In this document: positions 40,081 through 48,107 of the stretch, piece after piece | Layout of the letters: each line of letters opens with the position of its first letter | Numbering within the stretch: position 1 is the stretch's first letter | Assembly: GCF_028369295.1 (NCBI RefSeq) | Contig: NZ_JAQMYP010000021.1 | Coordinates: forward strand, 1-64,000 | DNA: 64,000 nt | Direction of reading: 5' to 3' | Source: Streptomyces sp. HD | GTDB taxonomy: Bacteria; Actinomycetota; Actinomycetes; Streptomycetales; Streptomycetaceae | The notes under the pieces: model-generated | What the model saw: the letters and a program-made list of their open reading frames with translations, nothing else | What the model was told of the DNA's origin: nothing | Databases searched by the model: none | Position numbers and translations under genes: made by a program

Positions 40081-40596
40081 GTGCGGCTGCCCCTCCTGGC
40101 CCTGCTGGCGCGTGGCTCGGCGCACGGCTACGAGCTGAAGCAGGACCTTGAGCAGATGCTGGGCTCCGCGTACCCTCAGCCGAATGTCGGCCAGATCTAT
40201 GTCACCCTCGGCCGCCTGGAGAAATCGGGGCTGATCGAGGGCGAGGACGTCGAGCAGTCGAGCCGGCCCAACAAGAAGGTCTACCACCTCACCGACGCCG
40301 GGCGTGAGGCGCTGCGCGCCTGGTTCGAGGACACCGAGGACGAGCCTCGGGTGCGGGACGAGTTCTTCATGAAGCTGGCTCTCGCCCCGCAGACCGGCCT
40401 CGCCGACCAGGTAGCCCTCATCAACAAGCAGCGGCGCCAGTACTTGAACACCATGCGTCAACTGTCGAAGCTGGCCGCCGCCGAGAACCGGGACAACCGC
40501 ATCGCCCACCTGCTGATAGAGGGCGCGATGCTGCATCTGCAGGCCGACCTGGACTGGCTGGAGCGGTGCCAGGAAGAGCTGGAGGAGTTGGAGTGA
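40081..40596 (+). CDS. PadR-family transcriptional regulator
   Basis: A 171-residue winged-helix regulator of PadR subfamily 1. Seen: RLPLLALLARGSAHGYELKQDLEQMLGSAYPQPNVGQIYVTLGRLEKSGLIEGEDVEQ...KKVYHLTDAGREAL, then a helical C-terminal dimerisation domain. GTG 40081 has a GGGAGGAG site. The stop overlaps the ABC ATPase GTG (GTGA), so the regulator is co-translated with the exporter it probably represses. Such PadR-ABC arrangements are common for drug- or peptide-responsive exporters. Confidence 0.88.
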   Translation: MRLPLLALLARGSAHGYELKQDLEQMLGSAYPQPNVGQIYVTLGRLEKSGLIEGEDVEQSSRPNKKVYHLTDAGREALRAWFEDTEDEPRVRDEFFMKLALAPQTGLADQVALINKQRRQYLNTMRQLSKLAAAENRDNRIAHLLIEGAMLHLQADLDWLERCQEELEELE

Positions 40597-41348
40597 GCGA
40601 CGATTCCACTCCTGGGCTGCGTGCCGAGGGTCTGGTCAAGACGCATTACGGCGAGGGAGCTCCGGCGCATGCCGTGCGGGGCGTGGATCTTTCCGTCCGG
40701 CAGGGCGAGTTCGTGGCGGTCACCGGGCCGTCCGGAGCCGGCAAGTCGACTCTGCTGCATCTGCTCGGCGGGCTGCAGCGCCCCGACAGCGGCAGCATCT
40801 GGCTGGACGGCGAGTGCGCCGACGCCTGGAACGAGGCCCGCTGGGCGGTGGAGCGCCGGAAGCGCATCGGGATCGTCTTCCAGTTCTTCAACCTGGTCTC
40901 GGATCTGTCCGTCGCCGACAACGTCGAGCTGCCCGCCCTGCTGGCCGGCGTCCCGCCGAAGCGGGCCCGCGCCGAGCGGACCGAGCTGCTGACCGAGCTG
41001 GGCCTCGCGGGCAAGGAGCGGAGCATGCCGGGCGAACTGTCCGGCGGCGAGCAGCAGCGCGTCGCGCTGGCCCGGGCCCTGGTCAACCGTCCGCCGCTGC
41101 TGCTGGCCGACGAACCCGCGGGCAGCCTGGACAGCAAGGGCACCCGTGAGGTGATGCGGCTGCTGTCCCGCTTCCACCAGCGCGGCCAGACGATCGTGCT
41201 GGTCACGCATGACGCCCGGCTCGCGAGCGCCGCGGACCGGGTGATCAGCTTCTTCGACGGCCGGATCGCCGACGACGCCGAGCTGGACGGCGGCACGACC
41301 CCGCCGCGCCGGTCCGGGATATCGGGCGTGCTGGAGCTGAAGGACTGA
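40593..41348 (+). CDS. ABC transporter ATPase (MacB/FtsE type)
   Basis: A 251-residue nucleotide-binding protein. Walker A GPSGAGKST near residue 47, signature LSGGEQQRVALARALV, Walker B LLLADEPAGSLD, H-loop VTHDARLA. The Q-loop region VFQFFNLVSDLSVADNVELP is typical of LolD/MacB-like proteins. GTG 40593 overlaps the padR stop. Pairs with the 800-residue FtsX-type permease downstream. This class usually exports peptides, antibiotics or lipoproteins; substrate unknown. Confidence 0.9.
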   Translation: MSDDSTPGLRAEGLVKTHYGEGAPAHAVRGVDLSVRQGEFVAVTGPSGAGKSTLLHLLGGLQRPDSGSIWLDGECADAWNEARWAVERRKRIGIVFQFFNLVSDLSVADNVELPALLAGVPPKRARAERTELLTELGLAGKERSMPGELSGGEQQRVALARALVNRPPLLLADEPAGSLDSKGTREVMRLLSRFHQRGQTIVLVTHDARLASAADRVISFFDGRIADDAELDGGTTPPRRSGISGVLELKD

Positions 41349-41349
41349 C

Positions 41350-41448
41350 ATGCGGCGCTACGACGATCCCTGTGCCCACTGCGGACGCTCCCCCCGGCAC
41401 GGTCGCTCCCCCCGGCGCCGGCCTCCCGGTCGCGAGCAGCGAGGCTGA
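41350..41448 (+). CDS. Possible 32-residue Cys-pair mini-protein in the ABC operon
   Basis: ATG 41350 follows the ATPase stop by one base (TGACATG), and the ORF ends 5 bases before the permease ATG. It encodes MRRYDDPCAHCGRSPRHGRS... and ends ...GREQRG. A C-A-H-C pair could bind metal, and the rest is Arg-rich. It could be a true mini-protein or merely bridge translation; no family recognised. Confidence 0.4.
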   Translation: MRRYDDPCAHCGRSPRHGRSPRRRPPGREQRG

Positions 41449-41453
41449 CGCCC

Positions 41454-43856
41454 ATGCGAGCCACCCTGCGCTGGGCGCACTCCGATCTGCGTACGCACCG
41501 CGGCGAGGCGCTGTTCCTCGTGCTGGCCACGGCCGGGATCGTCGTCTCGCTGCTGCTGGCCACGGCGCTCTTCGGCTACGCCACCAATCCCTGGCAGCGC
41601 GTCTTCACCCAGGCGCGCGGCGCGCACGTCTGGCTGCACACCGGTTCCGCGGCCGACACCGGCAAGCTGGCCGACCTCGACGGCGTCCAGTCCGTCGCGG
41701 GCCCCTACCCCACCTCCTCCACGGCCCTGACCTCCCGGGGCACCCGGGCCTCCGTCGAACTGCGCGGCACGCCCGAGCGGCCCGCCGTCGGCCGCCCGCT
41801 CCTGACCTCCGGCCACTGGCTGGACCCGGCGAAACCCGACGGCGTGGTCCTGGAGACCCGCCTGGCCCGCGCCCTCCTGGCCGCCCCCGGCGACACCCTC
41901 ACCCTGCCCGGCACCGGCCGCACCCTGACCGTCCTCGGCATCGCCGACAACGCCGAGCCGCGCTACCGGCCGGGCGAGCAGCCGGGCCTCGTCTGGGCAC
42001 CGCCGGCCGCCGTCCGCAACCCGGGCGGCCAGGTGATCGGGCTGCGCCTGACCGACCCCGACGACACGGACTACGCCGTCCAGCGCGCCGTGACCGTGCT
42101 GGGCGCCGGTGCGGTCAGCGAGGTCTCCACCTGGAAGCAGGCTCAGGCCGAGGCACAGGGCGACAACCGGCTGCTCGGGCAGGTGCTGGGGCTGTTCGGG
42201 CTGGGCGCGCTGGTCGCCGCCGGGCTGGCCGTGCACGGGGCGATCGGCACCCGGATCCGCGGTCATCTGCGGGACATCTCGGTGCTGAAGGCGATCGGGT
42301 TCACGCCGGGCCAGGTGGTCCGCGTCTTCCTGCTCCAGCATCTCGCCTACGCGCTCCTGGGCGCCGTGGCCGCGGCCTCCGTCATCCAGGCCCTGGGCAA
42401 CCACATCCCCGGGCGGCTCGGGGACGCGGTCGGCGTGTGGCAGGGGCTGCCCGGGCACACCGTGGCGCTGTTCACGGTGCCGGTGGGCGCGGTGCTCCTC
42501 ATCGGCGCGACCACCTGGCTCGCGGCGTGGCGTGCGGGGCGGGTGCCGCCGGTTCCGGTGCCCCGGCCCGCGGCGCCGATCGGCGGGGGTCTTTCCGGTG
42601 GGACGGGCCGTGACGCCGGGCCGCGGTCTGCTGCGGCTTCGCCGGCCGGGCGCACGACAGGCGCCGCGCGCCGAGCCCTGGGGCTGCCGGCGGCTCCACC
42701 GGCCGGACGGCTGTCCGGGCTGTCCCGCCGCGCCCTCGGGCTACGGCTGCCGCCCGCGCTGGTGCTGGGCTGGCACCGGGCGTTCACCCGCCGCCCCCGG
42801 TCGCTGGCCACGGTGGCCCGGCTGGCGCTGCCGCTGCTGTTGATCGTGGTCGCGATGAGCGCATGGACCACCATCGACCGCTTCGACAGCAGCCCCGACC
42901 GCATCGGCCTGCCCACCGCCCTGACCGCCCGCGCCGACTCCGGTCTGACCGACCCGGACGCCCGCGCCCTGCTGGAACGCGACCCGCAGGTCGCCGCCGC
43001 CTACCCGGGCGTCGAGGTGGCCGCGCTGGTCCCGGGGCAGACGGCGACCATCGCCCTGCGCGGCCTCGGCACCGGCCAGGACCCCTACCCGTACGCGCTG
43101 GCCGAGGGCCGCCCCGCGCAGGGCCGCGACGAGGCGGTGGCCGGCCAGGGGCTGCTCGATCTGCTGGACGTGGCGGTCGGCGACTGGGTCCGGGTGACCG
43201 TCGGCGACCAGCCGCAGATCCTGCACATCGTGGGCCGCAGCATCGAGCCGGACAACGCCGGCCGGGTCATCTCCACCTCCCTCGACACCCTCCGTGAGAA
43301 CGGCAGCGGCCTCGGCCCCACCCTCTACGAGCTACGGCTCCGCCCGGGCGCCGACCCGGCCGAGGTCTCCGACCGGCTGGCCGACGCGGGGCAGGGCCGC
43401 CTGGACATCCACGCAGTGCCCAACCCGGCCGACGGGCTCTCGCCGCTGCGGGGAGTCGTGGTGGGCCTGATCGCCGTTCTGGCCCTCATCGGGCTCATCG
43501 AACTGCTCACCGCGATCGGCGGTACCGTCCGGGAGGGCGAGCGCGATCTGCTGGCCCTCAAGGCCATCGGCCTCTCGCCACGGCAGATCACCGCGATCAC
43601 CGTCACGTCCACCGCCTGCACCGCCCTGGCAGCGGTCGTCGTCGGCACGGCCCTGGGCACGCCCCTCGCCCACTGGCTGATCGACGCCCAGGGCAGATCG
43701 AGCGGCATCGGCGCCGGGATCGCCCAGAGCCCGTCGGTCCCACTCCTGCTCCTGTTCGGCGCGGCCGCGGTCACGGGCGCGGCCGCCCTGGCCGCCGTCC
43801 CCGCCTCCCGCGCGGCCCACCGCCGACTCGCGGACACCCTGAGCGCGGTCGCCTGA
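41454..43856 (+). CDS. FtsX-like ABC permease, double-domain
   Basis: An 800-residue inner-membrane protein with two FtsX/MacB-type domains. N-terminal helix near residues 20-42 (ALFLVLATAGIVVSLLLATALFG), then a large extracytoplasmic domain (~45-235), a trio of helices around 245-360 (LGLFGLGALVAAGLAVHGAIG ... LAYALLGAVAAASVI ... VGAVLLIGATTWLAAW), a low-complexity linker (~370-440), a second helix and extracytoplasmic domain, and three C-terminal helices (GVVVGLIAVLALIGLIELLTAIG ... ). DLLALKAIGLSPRQI and ISVLKAIGFTPGQV are the paired FtsX cytoplasmic motifs. Partner of the upstream ATPase. Confidence 0.9.
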   Translation: MRATLRWAHSDLRTHRGEALFLVLATAGIVVSLLLATALFGYATNPWQRVFTQARGAHVWLHTGSAADTGKLADLDGVQSVAGPYPTSSTALTSRGTRASVELRGTPERPAVGRPLLTSGHWLDPAKPDGVVLETRLARALLAAPGDTLTLPGTGRTLTVLGIADNAEPRYRPGEQPGLVWAPPAAVRNPGGQVIGLRLTDPDDTDYAVQRAVTVLGAGAVSEVSTWKQAQAEAQGDNRLLGQVLGLFGLGALVAAGLAVHGAIGTRIRGHLRDISVLKAIGFTPGQVVRVFLLQHLAYALLGAVAAASVIQALGNHIPGRLGDAVGVWQGLPGHTVALFTVPVGAVLLIGATTWLAAWRAGRVPPVPVPRPAAPIGGGLSGGTGRDAGPRSAAASPAGRTTGAARRALGLPAAPPAGRLSGLSRRALGLRLPPALVLGWHRAFTRRPRSLATVARLALPLLLIVVAMSAWTTIDRFDSSPDRIGLPTALTARADSGLTDPDARALLERDPQVAAAYPGVEVAALVPGQTATIALRGLGTGQDPYPYALAEGRPAQGRDEAVAGQGLLDLLDVAVGDWVRVTVGDQPQILHIVGRSIEPDNAGRVISTSLDTLRENGSGLGPTLYELRLRPGADPAEVSDRLADAGQGRLDIHAVPNPADGLSPLRGVVVGLIAVLALIGLIELLTAIGGTVREGERDLLALKAIGLSPRQITAITVTSTACTALAAVVVGTALGTPLAHWLIDAQGRSSGIGAGIAQSPSVPLLLLFGAAAVTGAAALAAVPASRAAHRRLADTLSAVA

Positions 43857-44039
43857 CCGGCGGGTCCGGGACACGACGGGTTTCCCGAGGTCAGCGGAGG
43901 CGAGGCCGCCTCGCCCGCGCGACATGGTGGGGCTTCAGGAACGACCGTGGGGTCAGCGTGCCGCCGGTCCAACTCCCTGGTGGACAGGTCGCCTTGAACT
44001 CCCCCGAGTGATCGTGCTCATGATCGCCGAGGGCGGCTA

Positions 44040-44074
44040 CGGAAAGCGGACGACAACGTGCCGCCCGCTTTCCG
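44040..44074 (-). terminator. Hairpin terminator of pgi
   Basis: CGGAAAGCGG (44040-44049) pairs with CCGCTTTCCG (44065-44074) around a 15-base loop, 10 bases past the pgi stop on the minus strand. The rest of the 227-base gap to the FtsX-like gene also holds a weaker GGCGAG...CTCGCC stem near 43900. Confidence 0.7.
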
Positions 44075-44083
44075 CATCTGCGG

Positions 44084-45739
44084 TCACTGCCGGCCGCGCA
44101 GCTCCCGGTACTTGGCGACGAGCGCCTTCGTCGACGCGTCCAGCCCCGGCACGTCCGCACCCTCGGTCAGCGCGGGCTCGACCCGCTTGGCGAGGACCTT
44201 GCCCAGCTCGACGCCCCACTGGTCGAAGGAGTCGATGTTCCACACCGCGCCCTGCACGAACACCTTGTGCTCGTACAGCGCGATCAGCTGGCCCAGCACC
44301 GACGGGGTCAGCTCACGCGCGAGGATCGTGGTCGTCGGGTGGTTGCCCTTGAACGTCTTGTGGGTCACCAACTCCTCCGGCACCCCCTCGGCGCGCACCT
44401 CCTCCGGCGTCTTGCCGAACGCCAGCGCCTGCGTCTGCGCGAAGAAGTTCGCCATCAGCAGGTCGTGCTGCGCCTTGAGTTCGTCACTCATCTCTGCGAC
44501 CGGCTCGGCGAAGCCGATGAAGTCCGCCGGGATCAGCTTGGTGCCCTGGTGGATCAACTGGTAGTAGGCGTGCTGCCCGTTGGTGCCCGGCGTACCCCAC
44601 ACGACCGGCCCGGTCTGCCAGTCGACCTCCTGCCCGTCCCGGCCGACGTACTTGCCGTTGGATTCCATGTCCAACTGCTGCAGATACGCCGTGAACTTGG
44701 ACAGGTAGTGGCTGTACGGCAGCACCGCATGCGACTGTGCGTCGTGGAAGTTGCCGTACCAGATGCCCAACAGGCCCAGCAGCAGCGGCACATTGGACTC
44801 GGCGGGTGCGGTGCGGAAGTGCTCGTCGACGATCCGGAAGCCGTCGAGCATCTCCCGGAAGCGGTCCGGCCCGATGGCGATCATCAGCGACAGCCCGATC
44901 GCCGAGTCGTACGAGTACCGCCCACCGACCCAGTCCCAGAACTCGAACATGTTGACCGTGTCGATGCCGAAGTCCGCGACCTTCTCGGCATTCGTCGACA
45001 AAGCGACGAAGTGCTTCGCGACGGCATCCGGCCCGGCCTTCAGCTCGCCCAGCAACCAGTTGCGCGCGGACGTGGCGTTGGTGATCGTCTCGATCGTGGT
45101 GAAGGTCTTGGACGCGATGATGAACAGCGTCTCGGCCGCGTCCAGGTCGCGGACGGCCTCGTGCAGATCGGCGCCGTCGACGTTCGACACGAAACGGACC
45201 GTCAGATCGCGGTCGGTGAAACTGCGCAGCACCTCGTACGCCATAGCCGGGCCGAGGTCGGAGCCGCCGATACCGACGTTGACGACATTCCTGATGCGCT
45301 TGCCGGTGTGGCCGGTCCAGGCACCGGAGCGGACCCGCTCGGCGAAGTCGGCCATCTTGTCGAGGACGGCGTGCACGCCGGGGACCACGTTCTCCCCGTC
45401 GACCTCGACCACCGCTTCGCGCGGCGCCCGCAGCGCAGTGTGGAGCACGGCCCGGTTCTCGGTGGTGTTGATCTTCTCGCCGCGGAACATCGCGTCCCGC
45501 AGCCCGAACACGTCCGTGGCGGCGGCCAACTCGCGCAGCAGCCGCAGCGTCTCGTCGGTGACCAGGTGCTTGGAGTAGTCGATGTGCAGGTCGCCGACCT
45601 GCAGTGTGTACCCCGCACCGCGGCCCGGGGCGGCGGCGAACAGCTCGCGCAGCCGCACCTCGCCCAGCTCCTCGCGGTGCTTGGCCAGCGCGGTCCACTC
45701 GGGCGTCCGGTTGAGCCTGATACGGCCGTCTGCGTTCAT
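44084..45739 (-). CDS. pgi: Glucose-6-phosphate isomerase
   Basis: Interconverts glucose 6-phosphate and fructose 6-phosphate, the branch point between glycolysis and the pentose-phosphate genes above. The 551-residue eukaryote/E. coli-type Pgi has NVVNVGIGGSDLGPAM (sugar-phosphate loop), IIASKTFTTIETITNA (phosphate binding), VWGTPGTNGQHAYYQLIHQGTKLIPADF with the catalytic Glu/His region, and the C-terminal SFDQWGVELGKVLA. ATG 45739 (MNADGRIRLN) is the family start. Confidence 0.95.
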   Translation of the reverse strand: MNADGRIRLNRTPEWTALAKHREELGEVRLRELFAAAPGRGAGYTLQVGDLHIDYSKHLVTDETLRLLRELAAATDVFGLRDAMFRGEKINTTENRAVLHTALRAPREAVVEVDGENVVPGVHAVLDKMADFAERVRSGAWTGHTGKRIRNVVNVGIGGSDLGPAMAYEVLRSFTDRDLTVRFVSNVDGADLHEAVRDLDAAETLFIIASKTFTTIETITNATSARNWLLGELKAGPDAVAKHFVALSTNAEKVADFGIDTVNMFEFWDWVGGRYSYDSAIGLSLMIAIGPDRFREMLDGFRIVDEHFRTAPAESNVPLLLGLLGIWYGNFHDAQSHAVLPYSHYLSKFTAYLQQLDMESNGKYVGRDGQEVDWQTGPVVWGTPGTNGQHAYYQLIHQGTKLIPADFIGFAEPVAEMSDELKAQHDLLMANFFAQTQALAFGKTPEEVRAEGVPEELVTHKTFKGNHPTTTILARELTPSVLGQLIALYEHKVFVQGAVWNIDSFDQWGVELGKVLAKRVEPALTEGADVPGLDASTKALVAKYRELRGRQ

Positions 45740-45791
45740 GTCCGACTTCAGCCTTCTTTCGTGCCTGTCCCAGCTGTTCCAACCTAATTGA

Positions 45792-47060
45792 TCAGCGCGT
45801 GGCATGACCCGTCGTGGCGGCGTCGTCCGGCGCAACAACAGATACGTCCGCCTTGCGCGCGGGTATCAGCGCGGCGAGGGCCAGTACGAAGAAGCCGGCC
45901 GTGAGCAGGGGCGGGGTGTTCAGCCCCCAGGCGGTGGCGACGGCACCGCCGAGCAGGGCGCCGAGCGGCACCCCGGCGAAGGCCAGCGTCCGGAAGGCGG
46001 AGGCGACCCGGCCCAGCAGTTCGGCGGGGCTGCGCTGCTGCATGAGCGTCGTCGTGTTGACGTTCCACACCATGCCCATGAGCCCGAATACGGCCAGGGC
46101 CGCCACCAGCACGGCCAGGCTGCGCACGGTGCCCATGACGATCAGGGCGGCGGTCTGCACCGCACCGGCGAGCAGCACGGCCGGGATCCGCCCCAGGCGC
46201 CGCACGATCCGTCCGTTCACCACTCCCCCGGCGAGGCCGCCGACGGTGAACGCGGCACCCACCGCCGCGTACCCCGCGGCACCGGCGTCCAGCCATCCGG
46301 TCACCAGGACGACCAGGGTGGCGAGCTGGGCGCCCATGCCGATGTTGCACAGGGCGGTCGCGGCACACAGGCCTCGCAGGGGCCCGTCGTGCCACAGGGT
46401 GCGCAGGCCCTCCGCGATCTCCCGGCGCAGGGTGCTGCCCGCCACGGCCGGCTTCCGCTCGGGCGCCTCGACGCGCAGCGAGGCCACCAGTGCGGCCGCG
46501 ATCAGGAAGGTGGCGGCGTCGGCGGCGAAGGGGACGGCTGCGCCCACGGCCAGCAGCAGCGGCACCACCGGCCCGCCGACCAGTCCGCCCGCGATGCGCT
46601 GCCCGGTCATCAGCCGGGCGTTCGCGCTGCCGAGGGCGTCATGGTCCACCAGGGCGGGGAGCAGAGCCGTGGACGCGTTGTCGAAGAGGGTCTGGAGCGC
46701 GGTCAGGGTGAAGGCCAGTGCGATGAGCAGGCCGATCGAGGCGTGCCCGAGCGCCACGCCCACCGCGAACGCGGCGACCAGGAGGCCGCGTAACGCGTCC
46801 ACCGTCCACATCGCGCGCCGCTGGTCCACCCGGTCGGCGACGGCGCCGCCGAGCAGCCCGAAGACGATCCACGGCAGATAGCCGCAGGCGGTGACCGCGG
46901 CGATCAGCAGCGGCCGGTCCGTCAGCGTCACGGCCAGGAGCGGCAGGGCGGCCGTACGCAGGGAGTCGCCGAAGCTGGAGAGCACGGCGGCGCTCCACAG
47001 CCGTCCGAATCCGCCGCGCCACGCAGGCGCGCACAGGCCAGCCACCTCAGCCGTCGCCAC
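45792..47060 (-). CDS. MFS exporter with a TTA codon
   Basis: A 422-residue major-facilitator protein with 12 predicted helices, of the MFS_3/enterobactin-exporter-like type. The motif-A-like loop DRVDQRRAMWTVDALRG lies after helix 2, and a long cytoplasmic loop (RVEAPERKPAVAGSTLRREIAEGLRTL) separates the halves. GTG 47060 has GGGGGAG upstream. Leu90 in VDALRG is TTA (46793-46791), so full translation should depend on bldA. Substrate unknown; drug or siderophore-type efflux is likely from the family. No regulator adjacent; 52 bases separate it from pgi. Confidence 0.85.
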   Translation of the reverse strand: MATAEVAGLCAPAWRGGFGRLWSAAVLSSFGDSLRTAALPLLAVTLTDRPLLIAAVTACGYLPWIVFGLLGGAVADRVDQRRAMWTVDALRGLLVAAFAVGVALGHASIGLLIALAFTLTALQTLFDNASTALLPALVDHDALGSANARLMTGQRIAGGLVGGPVVPLLLAVGAAVPFAADAATFLIAAALVASLRVEAPERKPAVAGSTLRREIAEGLRTLWHDGPLRGLCAATALCNIGMGAQLATLVVLVTGWLDAGAAGYAAVGAAFTVGGLAGGVVNGRIVRRLGRIPAVLLAGAVQTAALIVMGTVRSLAVLVAALAVFGLMGMVWNVNTTTLMQQRSPAELLGRVASAFRTLAFAGVPLGALLGGAVATAWGLNTPPLLTAGFFVLALAALIPARKADVSVVAPDDAATTGHATR

Positions 47061-47205
47061 AGCTCCCCCTCACGGTCCTTCGATGCGGAAGATCGATACA
47101 CGAACCGTAGAGGGCACCACTGACAATCGGTCCGCGAGCGGATCGGGGCCGTGGGTCAAACAGGTCCGGCCAGGCGCCCGCAGGCACCCGGCCGGTCCTC
47201 AATTC

Positions 47206-47541
47206 CTAGATCTCGCCCCGCAGTTTGGCGAGTGCCTCGGCGAGGATCGCCTCGCCGTCTGCGTCGCTGCGTCGTTCCCGTACATACGCGAGGTGCGTCT
47301 TGTAGGGCTCGGTGCGCGGCGGGTCCGGCGGGTTGTCCCGGTCCTGCCCGGCGGGAAAGCCGCAGCGCGGGCAGTCCCAGGTGTCGGGAACCTGCGCGTC
47401 GCTGGCGAAGCTGGGCTGCGTCTCATGCCCGTTGGAGCACCAGAAGGAGATGCGCAGCCGGGGCGCGGACTCGCCCCGCTCAGCCTCGCCCATCGGCCCC
47501 GCCCCGACCCGGCTTCCTCGGATCGCGTTGCCACTTGCCAC
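47206..47541 (-). CDS. RbpA-family RNA polymerase-binding protein (divergent paralogue)
   Basis: A 111-residue protein with the RbpA layout: N-terminal tail (MASGNAIRGSRVGAGPMGEAERGESAPR), a beta-barrel/zinc-binding core RISFWCSNGHETQPSFASDAQVPDTWDCPRCG, basic linker, and the sigma-interacting helix region PYKTHLAYVRERRSDADGEAILAEALAKLRGE. RbpA binds RNAP holoenzyme with HrdB-type sigma factors. The core has the four-ligand set C/H...C-x-x-C. It is diverged from the canonical RbpA sequence I remember (MSERALRGTRLVV...), so it is probably the paralogue rather than RbpA itself. GTG 47541 has GGGAG upstream. Confidence 0.82.
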   Translation of the reverse strand: MASGNAIRGSRVGAGPMGEAERGESAPRLRISFWCSNGHETQPSFASDAQVPDTWDCPRCGFPAGQDRDNPPDPPRTEPYKTHLAYVRERRSDADGEAILAEALAKLRGEI

Positions 47542-47774
47542 GGTCGTAACTCCCTGCGTGATGGTGCCGCAAAGCGAGTCGGCGTTTCGCTTCGCTGCGA
47601 GCGCCTCAGTCTACGTAAGGCCCAACGCGCGTCCAGTGATTGGAGTTACAGAGCCCTCACACCAAGACGCAAGCCCCATGATAGGCCGCGCTCAGCTGCG
47701 CGTACCGAACATGGGGCCTTACGTGTGGAATGCGGGCGGAATAGGCCCGCCGGTCTGCTTCCGACCTGGTCAGG

Positions 47775-48011
47775 TCAGTTGTTGACCTTCGTCAGGATGC
47801 CGAGTACGACAATGCACGCGAACCACAGCAGACCGACAACGATGGTGATCCGGTCGAGGTTGCGCTCTGCGACCGAGGAGCCACCGACGGACGACTGCAT
47901 GCCGCCACCGAACATGTCGGAGAGGCCGCCGCCCTTCCCCTTGTGCATCAGCACCAGCAGCATCATCAGCCCGCTGAAGACGATCAGGGCGATCGAGAAC
48001 CCCATAACCAC
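47775..48011 (-). CDS. secG: Preprotein translocase subunit SecG
   Basis: A 78-residue, two-helix SecYEG accessory subunit. Seen: GFSIALIVFSGLMMLLVLMHKGKGGGLSDMFGGG (helix 1 and the conserved GGGLS loop) and ITIVVGLLWFACIVVLGIL (helix 2). GTG 48011 gives MVMGFS; ATG 48005 is the alternative. Downstream of tpiA, from which it is separated by a hairpin. The 233 bases between this gene and rbpA show no gene. Confidence 0.92.
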   Translation of the reverse strand: MVMGFSIALIVFSGLMMLLVLMHKGKGGGLSDMFGGGMQSSVGGSSVAERNLDRITIVVGLLWFACIVVLGILTKVNN

Positions 48012-48047
48012 GGCTGGACCAACTTCCTCGGATCTGGATGGACGACA

Positions 48048-48073
48048 GGGGCACAGCCTCAGGGCTGTGCCCC
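48048..48073 (-). terminator. Hairpin between tpiA and secG
   Basis: GGGGCACAGCC (48048-48058) pairs with GGCTGTGCCCC (48063-48073), loop 4, 35 bases past the tpiA stop and 37 before the secG start. It probably ends most tpiA transcripts or attenuates read-through into secG. Confidence 0.75.
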
Positions 48074-48107
48074 CGCAAGGGTACGACGTATCGCCGCTAC
48101 CGCATAC

